Positions 1 through 6,620 of a stretch of DNA of 10,900 bases are shown here, piece by piece. Position 1 is the stretch's first letter. Every line of letters starts with the position of its first letter. The translations under genes and the position numbers were made by a program. The notes under the pieces were generated by a model, which was given only the letters and a program-made list of their open reading frames with translations, searched no databases and was not told the DNA's origin. The stretch is from Lachnospiraceae bacterium (GTDB lineage: Bacteria > Bacillota > Clostridia > Lachnospirales > Lachnospiraceae), in assembly GCA_900766815.1 (NCBI GenBank), contig CAAFWV010000013.1:1-10900 (forward strand). The letters are read 5' to 3'.

Positions 1-863
1 AAGAAATGCTCTCTTCCCGTCATCCTTCCGTTTCTGATAAAGAATACCTGCACCACGGCAGAGTTCTCGCTCTTTGCCATGGCAATAATATCCCTGTTGT
101 CATCAATTCCCGACTCAATCTTCTGCTTCTGTCCGCAGAGCTTCACACTCTCAATCAAATCTCTGCAGGAAGCAGCCTTCTCAAAATCCAGGCTCTCAGA
201 AAAAGCCTGCATCTTCTCCTCCAGCTCCTTAACAATCGGACCATAATTTCCGTTAAGGAGGTCCGTTGCCCCTCCTATCATGCGGTCATAGTCCTCTGTG
301 CTTACATTGCCCTGACAGGGTGCCAGACACTTACCCATATGGTAGTTAAGACAGGGCCTGTCAGTAGACTTAACCCCTGCCTTGAGCTTATTGCTGCAGG
401 TTCTTATCTTATAGATATTATTGATAAGCTCAATTGTATCCTTAACCGCTGCTGCACTGGTGTAGGGTCCGTAATATTTGGCCTTATCTCTCTTAAGCTC
501 CCTTGAGAACAGTACCCTTGGGTACTCCTCCATTGTCACCTTAATATACGGGTAGGTCTTATCATCCATAAGCATGGTATTGTATTTCGGCTTATGCTCC
601 TTGATTAAATTGTTCTCAAGAACCAGTGCTTCAAGCTCTGAATCTGTAACAATATATTCAAAGTAGGCGATGAGACTTACCATCTTATCTATCCAGGGAC
701 CACGACCTATATTGGCTCTAAAGTACGACCTGACCCTGCTGTGCAGATTAATCGCCTTGCCCACATAGATAATCTCATCATGACAGTCATGCATTATATA
801 TACACCCGGTTTTTTGGGTAATTTCTTCAGTTCCTCACTTATGTCAAAAGTATTCTCAACCAT
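1..863 (-). CDS. uvrC: UvrC, excinuclease ABC subunit C (5' part, runs off left edge)
   Basis: Incision nuclease of UvrABC nucleotide excision repair, cytoplasmic; it cuts on both sides of a lesion after UvrA/UvrB recognition. The 287 visible residues cover about half of a usual ~600-residue UvrC. The GIY-YIG nuclease domain is at about 15-95 (GVY at 20-22, YVGKA at 33-37, Arg43). A cysteine cluster at C156, C171, C179 and C183 matches the positions known in E. coli UvrC to bind an iron-sulfur cluster. The UVR motif that contacts UvrB is at about 203-240. The C-terminal RNase H-like endonuclease and HhH parts lie outside the window. The ATG at 863 is the first possible start after an in-frame stop, and homology begins within a few residues of it. 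No Shine-Dalgarno sequence precedes it. A plus-strand open frame at 6-506 is only its shadow. Identification is very safe. Confidence 0.96.
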   Translation of the reverse strand, partial: MVENTFDISEELKKLPKKPGVYIMHDCHDEIIYVGKAINLHSRVRSYFRANIGRGPWIDKMVSLIAYFEYIVTDSELEALVLENNLIKEHKPKYNTMLMDDKTYPYIKVTMEEYPRVLFSRELKRDKAKYYGPYTSAAAVKDTIELINNIYKIRTCSNKLKAGVKSTDRPCLNYHMGKCLAPCQGNVSTEDYDRMIGGATDLLNGNYGPIVKELEEKMQAFSESLDFEKAASCRDLIESVKLCGQKQKIESGIDDNRDIIAMAKSENSAVVQVFFIRNGRMTGREHF

Positions 864-869
864 GGAATT

Positions 870-878
870 AGTATAACA
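870..878 (-). promoter_or_regulatory. extended -10 promoter abutting the uvrC start codon
   Basis: The minus strand reads TGTTATACT, an extended -10 element (TGn plus TATACT, 5 of 6 to consensus). With the usual six-base gap after the -10, transcription would begin at 863, the A of the uvrC ATG, giving a leaderless mRNA. No convincing -35 lies 16-18 bases upstream, which fits an extended -10 promoter. Inference from motif spacing only. Confidence 0.45.
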
Positions 879-930
879 TATCCGTCTCTTTTTATGATAT
901 TATTAGTCTGCCAAATAATTAAGATCACAA

Positions 931-960
931 TTAAGGTTACAATTACTTTTACAGAATAAT
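931..960 (+). promoter_or_regulatory. candidate promoter for the DUF4317 gene
   Basis: TTAAGG (931-936) and AATAAT (955-960) are separated by 18 bases. The -10 matches 5 of 6 and the -35 only 3 of 6. Predicted start of transcription is near 967, leaving a short leader that contains the GGAGG at 984-988. It lies in the 132-base divergent spacer between uvrC and this gene. Weak call. Confidence 0.3.
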
Positions 961-995
961 CCGGTAAGGAGCATACAAATTACGGAGGTATAGTT

Positions 996-2228
996 TTGAA
1001 CAAGAAGGATGTAATGGAGCTAAAGAAGAGATTTAAGAAGGAGTCCTGCTCGATAGACAGACTTGCAGGCTGCTACGTTGATGCCAACAAGAACAAGGCT
1101 ATCAAATTCAACGAAAGCTTCTTAAATATGGACGATGAGGAATTCTACAAATATCTTGAGATTGCCAAGAAGACTCTGACAGGAACCCTGGGTAACAATA
1201 TACTTGAGCTTGACTTCCCGCTTGAGGAGGAGGCAACCGGTGGTAAGCAGCACTTCCTCTATGCCCTCAGAAACGACGGCCTTAGCAGCGAGGAGCTTCT
1301 CGACAGGCTCTATGACCTTATAATCGACGGCTACAGCTACGTCGGCAATTATCTGATTCTGGTCTTCCACGACACCTATGACATCATCACAAAGACCAGC
1401 GACAACATGAAGCTGGACGAGTCCGAGGAGGTCTATGAATATCTTCTCGTAAGCATCTGTCCTGTGGTATTATCCAAGGCCGGTCTCGGCGTCAGAGAGG
1501 ATGAGAACAGAATCGGTGCCCGCATCAGAGACTGGATTGTAGGCGTTCCCGACTTAGGCTTCCTCTTCCCCGCCTTCGACAACAGAAGCGCCGACATCCA
1601 TAAGGTCGACTACTTCATAAGGGATGCTAAGGATTCCCACAGCGAGGTGATATCCGATGTCTTAGGCTGTGCTCCCAGAATGACTGCAACCGAGCAGCGC
1701 AACACCTTCAGTGCCATTGTCAAGCGCGCCTTCGCCAACGACACGGAGAATGGTGAGGAGGCTCTGATTAATATTCAGGAGAGCTTCAATGCCCGTATCA
1801 ACACCGGCGAGGAGCTGACAGAGAGCGAGATTAATTCCATCATCCTCACCCCCGAGACCATGGATGAGATTCTTATAGAGAATAATATTGATGGGGAAAA
1901 AGCGCGAGTAATTAAGGAAGTGACCCTCGATGAATTCATGGAAGAGCTTCCTCCTGTTTCCAATCTGATAGATAACAAGGCGCTGGCTGCAAACGAAAAA
2001 GAGCGTGAGAAGAAGGAGCTTGTAAAAGAGGTTGCCTCTCTTAAAAACAAGGTATCCGAGCTTGAGGAAGCCACCTCCTCTTCAGAGTCCGGTGATGTAT
2101 CAATCTTCGTCTATCCCGAGAGAGCTGACGAGATTCATACTGAGATAATCGATGATAAGAAATATATACTCATCCCTGTGGATGACAATTCCTCTGTTAA
2201 GGTTAACGGAGTGGATAAGAATCTGTAA
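996..2228 (+). CDS. DUF4317 family protein, function unknown
   Basis: Soluble protein of 410 residues, recognised as DUF4317, a family common in Clostridia whose function is not known. The body (about 1-250) carries the family's conserved stretches around VPDLGFLFPAFDNRSADIH (184-202) and ATEQRNTFSAIVKRAF (231-246). The segment 331-360 is rich in Lys and Glu with heptad-like spacing (KEREKKELVKEVASLKNKVS) and probably forms a coiled coil. A short acidic tail (367-410) follows, possibly a small beta domain. No signal peptide or membrane segment is seen. Translation starts at TTG (996-998), chosen because GGAGG sits at 984-988, seven bases upstream, and no ATG lies nearby; the family starts as M-N-K-K-D. 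The gene appears monocistronic, with its own hairpin terminator 31 bases after the stop. Family call is firm; no function can be inferred from the neighbours. Confidence 0.88.
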   Translation: MNKKDVMELKKRFKKESCSIDRLAGCYVDANKNKAIKFNESFLNMDDEEFYKYLEIAKKTLTGTLGNNILELDFPLEEEATGGKQHFLYALRNDGLSSEELLDRLYDLIIDGYSYVGNYLILVFHDTYDIITKTSDNMKLDESEEVYEYLLVSICPVVLSKAGLGVREDENRIGARIRDWIVGVPDLGFLFPAFDNRSADIHKVDYFIRDAKDSHSEVISDVLGCAPRMTATEQRNTFSAIVKRAFANDTENGEEALINIQESFNARINTGEELTESEINSIILTPETMDEILIENNIDGEKARVIKEVTLDEFMEELPPVSNLIDNKALAANEKEREKKELVKEVASLKNKVSELEEATSSSESGDVSIFVYPERADEIHTEIIDDKKYILIPVDDNSSVKVNGVDKNL

Positions 2229-2259
2229 TTTCTGAATAAAATTTGCTTATATAATCTCA

Positions 2260-2286
2260 GAACCCCCGGGTATTCCCCGGGGGTTC
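2260..2286. terminator. bidirectional hairpin terminator between convergent genes
   Basis: Perfect 11-base inverted repeat (GAACCCCCGGG / CCCGGGGGTTC) with a 5-base loop (TATTC). It lies between the DUF4317 stop (2228) and the permease stop (2314), which converge here. The plus side continues TTGATTTGG and the minus side TGAGATTATATAAGC, so neither has a clean T-run, but the stem is very stable and well placed to end both transcripts. Confidence 0.8.
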
Positions 2287-2313
2287 CTTGATTTGGTTTG
2301 ATGGATTATTATA

Positions 2314-4470
2314 TTACCACTGCACAATCTCGGCACTCTCAAGATCTGTGTAGACCTGCTTAGGCATATCCTTAATAGGAATGCTTAGGTAAGTGTCATT
2401 CACATATCCTTCAAGGTTGAGATAGTTGCAGATGATAGTCACCTGTGAATCGTATTCTCTGAGAACACTGTTAACATATGAATACCTGTCGATAACTCCG
2501 CAGCTGATTATCTTGTTTATAATCTCGTCATCACTGCCGGGCAGATACTCCACCTGCTTATTACCGTTATTCTCCTCATCATATACAGAGACTGTAATCT
2601 TGTTTATTGTCTGAGCAAGATCATTTACATTCGGATAAGTGTCCATAAGTTCAATACCCTTTGACTTTAAGAAAGCAACCGTATTGGTGTCACAGGGATA
2701 GATATAGTATCCTGACAGGTAGTAACCGCCATAGCTCTTATCATCAATTGATGATGTAAGACTTGTAACGGGGTATTCCTTCTTCATATCATCAAGAGTT
2801 CTGTCTAATACATCCTTCCTGTAATTCTCTAAGAAGGCTTCTACGTCAGTTCCCGCGATTTTGCCAATCTCAGAGTATTCCAGGTTATTGATTTTGATAA
2901 CACCGATGTGACCGTACTTGATGATGTTATCGAGTCCGTTTGCCACATTCTTGTATTCCTCTGAATCGTAGAAGGCTGCGGTGTCGTTGTAGGTTGCATC
3001 AATTGAAGCATAGTAGCTTCTGTAAACGCTTCTTCCGCTCTTAAGTTTATACTTAATCACATAAGAGTTCTTCTGTACATTGTCGGGATGACCGTATGTA
3101 TAGGTAGTCTTGGCAATCGGTACTGCCGCATTGCCCTGCTGCCTCTCAAATACCGACTTGTAGGGCTTAAGCTCGGACACACCGATGGTTGCCAGGTTCA
3201 GAGCCTCCTTAATCTTGTCAGACTCCATATGCTTGAGGATATACTCAGTATTATTGGTATATCCCAGTGACTCTCCGTCAGGACCCTTGGAAATCTCATA
3301 GATGTTCTGCTCTGTGTCCAGACTCTCGAAGGCAACAGCTACAGACTCAATCTTGTCCTCTGCGGGAATATATCTGTCGTAGCCTGTAAGGTCATAGAGG
3401 AAGATGACTGCAATACCTGCTGCTGCCACAAGTGCGATTGCAAGCTCGGGCAGGCGGGCAAGGGCCTTCCTGAAGTCTGAGTAAATAATGCTGTTGGTTA
3501 AGCAGAATACCAGGATGCCTGCAACAATGAAGCTGATCCAGTACCAGGGCTGTGTAAGTGTATTCCGAACAAATACTACGTACAATCCCGCTGTCATTGC
3601 GAATATCATGGTGGCAAGGATTCTGATTACGGGATTCAGTCCTTTGTATACAATCGCCTTGTTATAGCCCTCAGACGGTCTCACCACGAAGGCAGCTCCC
3701 GCTGCGAAGTAGAGAAGAACCATTATAACCAATATAACGATTAACCTCGGTATACTGTCTTCAATTAATACCTCGAAGCTTCTCATAGCAGTTAAGGGTG
3801 ATAACACGAACCTGATCCATGAGAAGTCTGTAATATAGGTCACAGTCTCAAAGCAGAAGCTCTTATAGCTGTCATATACATTGAAGATCATCTCCGTTAG
3901 GCTGAACAGTGCCAGGGTTGCAAGACCACCGGCTAAGAGATTGCCCGTAATGGATATTGCAATAACCGTTAAGCTAAAGAATATCAGCGAGAAGATTATT
4001 CCAAGAATATATGTCGTAAAAGCCATATCAAAGGTGTAGCCTGCAAGGATTCCCTTTACTGCAAATACTCCGATGGTGGCAAGGAAGGTTAAGGTTCTGA
4101 CAATTATTAGCGGAATAATTGCAGACAGTACTATCTGACGATACATATCCTTACGCTTAATTGCCATTGAGTGATACAGGTCAACCTTACTTCTTGAATA
4201 CAGATATCTGAAACTGAAGAAGGCAAAGGCTACGGCAATCGCAATTACTATTAGCAGATTTAGCTGATTGGTAAACTGTGCGTAATATATAAGATTTGCC
4301 ATAAGCTCCGTCCTGGTGATTGACGGATTCCACATTAAGAGATTGTCAATCTGCATGAGCAGCTTGCCCGGACCCGCTATCATAAGCACTACCAGGGATA
4401 TGATATAGAGCCACATTTTCCTAAGCATAGAGTGAGCAAATAAATTATTCGATGATATTCTTGACATCAT
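2314..4470 (-). CDS. ABC-2-like transporter permease with large extracytoplasmic domain (DUF6449 type)
   Basis: Integral membrane subunit of an ABC transporter, 718 residues. The first ~360 residues are hydrophobic with about nine predicted membrane segments (roughly 18-34, 68-90, 112-138, 147-172, 174-198, 241-263, 281-300, 308-329, 341-360). Residues ~361-718 form a hydrophilic, Tyr/Asp-rich domain (DUF6449-like), probably outside the cell. The gene overlaps the end of the ATPase gene by 26 bases. GGAGGTGG at 4477-4484 lies six bases before the first of two adjacent ATG codons (4470 and 4467); either may be used. The order GntR-ATPase-permease resembles B. subtilis ytr-type operons, which respond to cell-envelope stress or antibiotics. 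The substrate is unknown, and a role in envelope-stress response or peptide export is inference. The gene ends 28 bases before the shared hairpin. Confidence 0.85.
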   Translation of the reverse strand: MMSRISSNNLFAHSMLRKMWLYIISLVVLMIAGPGKLLMQIDNLLMWNPSITRTELMANLIYYAQFTNQLNLLIVIAIAVAFAFFSFRYLYSRSKVDLYHSMAIKRKDMYRQIVLSAIIPLIIVRTLTFLATIGVFAVKGILAGYTFDMAFTTYILGIIFSLIFFSLTVIAISITGNLLAGGLATLALFSLTEMIFNVYDSYKSFCFETVTYITDFSWIRFVLSPLTAMRSFEVLIEDSIPRLIVILVIMVLLYFAAGAAFVVRPSEGYNKAIVYKGLNPVIRILATMIFAMTAGLYVVFVRNTLTQPWYWISFIVAGILVFCLTNSIIYSDFRKALARLPELAIALVAAAGIAVIFLYDLTGYDRYIPAEDKIESVAVAFESLDTEQNIYEISKGPDGESLGYTNNTEYILKHMESDKIKEALNLATIGVSELKPYKSVFERQQGNAAVPIAKTTYTYGHPDNVQKNSYVIKYKLKSGRSVYRSYYASIDATYNDTAAFYDSEEYKNVANGLDNIIKYGHIGVIKINNLEYSEIGKIAGTDVEAFLENYRKDVLDRTLDDMKKEYPVTSLTSSIDDKSYGGYYLSGYYIYPCDTNTVAFLKSKGIELMDTYPNVNDLAQTINKITVSVYDEENNGNKQVEYLPGSDDEIINKIISCGVIDRYSYVNSVLREYDSQVTIICNYLNLEGYVNDTYLSIPIKDMPKQVYTDLESAEIVQW

Positions 4471-5344
4471 AGCCTACCACCTCCGTTTCACTGATAAATA
4501 TCTCTTCCAGAGAAAGAGTAAGTATTTCACTAAAAATCGTATCAACTGACGCTACCGCATTGCGAAGGTCATCCATCGAAGATCTGATGGTGTAGGTATG
4601 CAGCGAACCTCTGACCTCATCACGCATTATTTCCTGATTCTCTTCGAATCTTGCACGTTCTGCATCGTTTGCGAAGACTACCTGAAGTCTGTGGATACCT
4701 AGCTTCATCTCGTCTAAGTCCTTGGCAAACAGAATTCCACCCTTATGCAGAAGACCTACATGATCGCAGATATCCTCAAGCTCTCTCAGATTGTGAGATG
4801 CGATAATCGGAGTCATGTTTCTGTCTTCCATTGCAGCGATGAATACCTTTTTGACTGCCTGACGCATAACCGGGTCAAGTCCGTCAAAGGTCTCATCACA
4901 CAGCAAATACTTTGTATTGGCACACACTCCTATAATCACCGACAGCTGCTTCTTCATTCCTTTTGAAAAGGTGTTGATTCTTCTGTTTTTGTCAAGACCG
5001 AACTTCTCAAGCAGTTCTGCAAACCTTGCACTGTCAAAGTTTTCATACATTGACTTGTAATATCTCTCAAGATCAGCCGGTGTACTGCAGGGGAAATACT
5101 GTTCATCCGAAATGTAGAATATTTCCTTCTTTATCCCGGCATTGTCATATACATTCTCTCCATCCACAATAACCGTTCCCTCGGTTGGCTTAAGCACTCC
5201 GCTTATCATTCTAAGCAGTGTACTCTTACCGGCACCGTTCGTACCAACGAGTCCGAATACATGACCCTCCTCGATGGTCGTTGTGATACCGTTCACGGCT
5301 TTGAATCCGTCAAATTCTTTAATAAGATTATTTATCTTGATCAT
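4445..5344 (-). CDS. ABC transporter ATP-binding protein (YtrB-like)
   Basis: Cytoplasmic ATPase subunit, 299 residues, pairing with the permease encoded next. Walker A is GTNGAGKST (34-42). The signature motif is FSKGM (126-130), a common variant of LSGGQ in this subgroup. Walker B runs into the D-loop as YLLCDETFDGLDP (146-158), with Asp150 and Glu151 as the magnesium and catalytic residues. The H-loop histidine is His184. After about residue 215 comes a ~85-residue C-terminal extension typical of DrrA/YtrB-like exporters. AAGGAGA lies a few bases before the ATG. The gene begins 11 bases after the regulator stop and overlaps the permease start, so it is translationally coupled within one operon. 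All nucleotide-binding motifs are intact. Substrate cannot be read from the sequence. Confidence 0.93.
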   Translation of the reverse strand: MIKINNLIKEFDGFKAVNGITTTIEEGHVFGLVGTNGAGKSTLLRMISGVLKPTEGTVIVDGENVYDNAGIKKEIFYISDEQYFPCSTPADLERYYKSMYENFDSARFAELLEKFGLDKNRRINTFSKGMKKQLSVIIGVCANTKYLLCDETFDGLDPVMRQAVKKVFIAAMEDRNMTPIIASHNLRELEDICDHVGLLHKGGILFAKDLDEMKLGIHRLQVVFANDAERARFEENQEIMRDEVRGSLHTYTIRSSMDDLRNAVASVDTIFSEILTLSLEEIFISETEVVGYDVKNIIE

Positions 5345-5355
5345 AATCCATCTCC

Positions 5356-5721
5356 TTAATCCTTATAAAGGCTGTCAATACTTGCCACAACCTCATCACG
5401 TGATACGCCCAGAGCCTTAAGCTCCCGAAGTGCATCATTCATAATCTCCAGATACTCATTCTTCCTGTCGACCTTCCAGCTTGTATGGGATGCAACAAAA
5501 TTGCCCCTGCCCTTGACTGTATAGATATAACCAAGCTTTTCAAGCTCCTGGTAGGCCTTCTGAATCGTATTGGGATTAATGGACAATTCAATTGCAAGAC
5601 TTCTCACAGATGGAATCTTCTCATCCATAGACAGTATCCCTCTGACTATTAAATTCTGCATCTTCTCCACAACCTGTTCATAAATCGGCCGCTTGTCCTG
5701 ATAATCAATCTGTATTAACAT
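5356..5721 (-). CDS. GntR-family repressor, YtrA subfamily
   Basis: Small transcription regulator, 121 residues, the usual length for YtrA-type GntR proteins, which lack a large ligand domain. The winged helix-turn-helix covers about 10-75: PIYEQVVEKMQNLI at the start, IPSVRSLAIELSINPNTIQKAY as the recognition region, then GYIYTVKGRGNFVA as the wing. The last ~40 residues form a short helical dimerisation tail. AGAGGTGA precedes the ATG. It is the first gene of the operon with the ABC ATPase and permease. It most likely represses its own promoter through the inverted repeat at 5733-5765, as known for this subfamily. The inducing signal is not evident; cell-wall-active compounds are the precedent in related systems. 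Confidence 0.93.
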   Translation of the reverse strand: MLIQIDYQDKRPIYEQVVEKMQNLIVRGILSMDEKIPSVRSLAIELSINPNTIQKAYQELEKLGYIYTVKGRGNFVASHTSWKVDRKNEYLEIMNDALRELKALGVSRDEVVASIDSLYKD

Positions 5722-5732
5722 ATCTCACCTCT

Positions 5733-5765
5733 ATTAAGTGTACCAATACATCTAATACACTTAAT
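5733..5765. promoter_or_regulatory. operator palindrome for the GntR/YtrA-type regulator
   Basis: Perfect 10-base inverted repeat, ATTAAGTGTA (5733-5742) and TACACTTAAT (5756-5765), with a 13-base spacer. It overlaps the last three bases of the -10 box and covers the predicted transcription start, 12 bases before the gntR ATG. Size, symmetry and position fit an autoregulatory site of a dimeric YtrA-type repressor. Confidence 0.75.
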
Positions 5766-5791
5766 ATACCCCGAGCCATCTGCTTTGTCAA
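5763..5791 (-). promoter_or_regulatory. sigma-A promoter of the gntR-ABC operon
   Basis: On the minus strand TTGACA (5791-5786, perfect -35) is followed after exactly 17 bases by TATATT (5768-5763). An A-run (5802-5795) just upstream may act as an UP element. Predicted start is about 5756, giving a ~35-base leader. The operator begins inside the -10, so bound repressor should block the polymerase. Confidence 0.85.
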
Positions 5792-5844
5792 CAGTTTTTT
5801 TTGCAATTCCTCGCGCCATCAAATAATTGCCGCTGGGCACGCTC

Positions 5845-5867
5845 CCGCTACTGCATCAACGTAGCGG
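5845..5867. repeat. short inverted repeat at the edge of the mobile remnant
   Basis: CCGCTAC (5845-5851) and GTAGCGG (5861-5867) flank a 9-base spacer, within a GC-rich patch unlike its surroundings. It lies just past the truncated end of the primase remnant. A second, weaker repeat, GCAATT/AATTGC (5803-5808, 5825-5830), is close by. No T-run follows on either strand, so it is not a typical terminator. It may mark the junction with the chromosome, which is inference. Confidence 0.35.
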
Positions 5868-5871
5868 TCCA

Positions 5872-6123
5872 TTATGAATAAACCAAGAGAAAATAATCTT
5901 CAGGAATCACAAGGCCAACTCCATCCGCTTTATATAGCTTCATGGCAGAAACTGCTTCATCATAGGTAGCAAGTGTATCAGCATGTGCCTTATCCGCTCC
6001 TGTTGCAGTGTTCTTTACAGAACGAGGCGATTTGGTAGTATTACCGCTTTTTGTAATGGTCTTAAAGTAGATAAGCCATATTTTCTGTTGTTTTAATTCT
6101 TCAATCAAAGTCTGGGATACCAC
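5872..6123 (-). pseudogene. truncated plasmid/ICE-type primase-polymerase (N-terminal fragment)
   Basis: The 83 residues resemble the beginning of the bifunctional primase/polymerase (prim-pol) domain found in plasmid, phage and ICE replication proteins. Visible features are an opening KQQKIWLIYFK, a TTKSPRSVKNTATGADKAHA stretch, TYDEAVSAMK and the strand VGLVIPEDYF. In intact relatives this strand runs into an acidic F-x-D-x-D catalytic site. Here homology stops at EDYF and the reading ends LLVYS-stop, so the catalytic acids and all the rest are missing. Start is GTG at 6123, with GGAGGT eight bases upstream. The gene lies 36 bases after the HTH gene in the same direction, the usual order in such elements. 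Almost certainly inactive as a primase; the fragment may still be translated. Family assignment is from motif memory. Confidence 0.7.
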
Positions 6124-6159
6124 TTGTGGTTACCTCCTTCCGCTGAAATTTGGTATCTG

Positions 6160-6342
6160 TCAGTCTTTGATTGAAGTCCTAAGCAGCCATTCTTTGTAGG
6201 ATTCAATAGGTATAAGGATTCTGGTACCGATTTTGATGGTAGGAAAGCCTGGCTGTTTTACCAGTGCATAGGCTTTAGGAAGTGAGATACCCATCTGTGC
6301 GGAAAGCTCCTGAACGCTCATCGTTGTTTTATCCATCACCAT
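6160..6342 (-). CDS. excisionase-like helix-turn-helix protein
   Basis: Small DNA-binding protein of 60 residues of the excisionase / MerR-like 'helix-turn-helix domain' type common in integrative elements. The sequence TMSVQELSAQMGISLPKAYALVKQ gives the helix-turn-helix, and GFPTIKIGTRILIPIESYKEWL gives the wing and final helix. Such proteins act as recombination directionality factors or local regulators. The open frame extends 13 codons further upstream to 6381. I chose the ATG at 6342 because AGGAG (6352-6356) stands nine bases before it, and the longer version would begin inside the terminator hairpin. It is followed by the truncated primase and preceded by a long leader with a terminator, so its expression is probably attenuated. 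No integrase is present nearby, so it may now be an orphan. Confidence 0.8.
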   Translation of the reverse strand: MVMDKTTMSVQELSAQMGISLPKAYALVKQPGFPTIKIGTRILIPIESYKEWLLRTSIKD

Positions 6343-6372
6343 AATCAATTGCTCCTTTCGTAAAAAATGGAC

Positions 6373-6414
6373 AAAAAACACCGGAACTCTGATTGACTCG
6401 GATTTCCGGTGTTT
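6373..6414 (-). terminator. strong terminator hairpin in the leader of the HTH gene (candidate attenuator)
   Basis: On the minus strand an 11-base perfect stem (AAACACCGGAA / TTCCGGTGTTT, arms at 6414-6404 and 6386-6376) has a 17-base loop and runs straight into TTTG. With the stem's own end this gives six consecutive T. An outer ACAAA/TTTGT pairing can extend the stem past a 4-base bulge. It ends only ~30 bases before the HTH start codon and lies downstream of that gene's promoter. Confidence 0.75.
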
Positions 6415-6460
6415 GACGTTTGTTTACTCTATATTTGTCTTATATTTACTTTGATTGACT
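6390..6460. repeat. 9-base direct repeat TGATTGACT
   Basis: TGATTGACT occurs at 6390-6398 (terminator loop) and again at 6452-6460 (just after the leader micro-ORF), 62 bases apart. A related TTTGATTGA lies at 6166-6174 near the HTH stop. Repeats of this kind near an excisionase gene can be arm-type recombinase or Xis sites, but nine bases in AT-rich DNA may be chance. Confidence 0.3.
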
Positions 6461-6506
6461 ATGCCTCCCTGGCGATGGAGCAGGGCCTCCGTAGAAGGAT
6501 TTTCAT
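6459..6506 (-). CDS. candidate 15-residue leader peptide
   Basis: Micro-ORF MKILLRRPCSIAREA, ATG at 6506 and TAG at 6459-6461. It starts only about seven bases after the predicted transcription start (~6513), without a Shine-Dalgarno site, and ends about 45 bases before the terminator stem. Its DNA is clearly richer in GC than the surrounding AT-rich leader, suggesting constraint. It can form competing small hairpins: GGAG with CTCC, or CCCTG with CAGGG. Three of its 15 codons are arginine. Layout resembles leader peptides that control attenuation, but translation is unproven and the start site is weak. Confidence 0.35.
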   Translation of the reverse strand: MKILLRRPCSIAREA

Positions 6507-6519
6507 TAACTACACCATA

Positions 6520-6548
6520 ACTTTAGCACAGTCAGATATAGAAGTCAA
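6520..6548 (-). promoter_or_regulatory. promoter of the HTH/primase leader transcript
   Basis: Minus strand TTGACT (6548-6543, 5 of 6 to consensus), exactly 17 bases, then TAAAGT (6525-6520) preceded by TGC, an extended -10. Predicted start is ~6513, about 170 bases before the HTH start codon. That leader contains the micro-ORF and the terminator hairpin. The promoter lies back to back with that of the XRE gene. Confidence 0.65.
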
Positions 6549-6559
6549 TATAAAATCTC

Positions 6560-6591
6560 ACATAATGTTGTAGAAGATAATATAATTATGT
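6560..6591. promoter_or_regulatory. possible operator between the divergent promoters
   Basis: ACATAAT (6560-6566) and ATTATGT (6585-6591) form a 7-base inverted repeat with an 18-base spacer. It sits between the minus-strand leader promoter and the plus-strand XRE promoter, where an XRE repressor would be expected to bind. The region is very AT-rich, so a chance match is possible. Confidence 0.3.
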
Positions 6592-6620
6592 AAAAAACAG
6601 TTTCCTTTTCTCACCTTTTG

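Noticed and set aside
6..506. 166-residue plus-strand open frame
   Set aside because: Shadow of uvrC, which has clear homology in the minus strand over the whole stretch.
6343..6381. 13-residue N-terminal extension of the excisionase-like protein (MFFVHFLRKEQLI)
   Set aside because: It would start inside the terminator hairpin and lacks a ribosome binding site; the ATG at 6342 has AGGAG upstream and matches the usual protein length.
6475..6573. Plus-strand small open frame starting MEQGLRRRIFINYT opposite the leader micro-ORF
   Set aside because: No ribosome binding site before the ATG, no promoter upstream on the plus strand, and it runs through the minus-strand promoter; best explained as the reverse complement of the structured leader.
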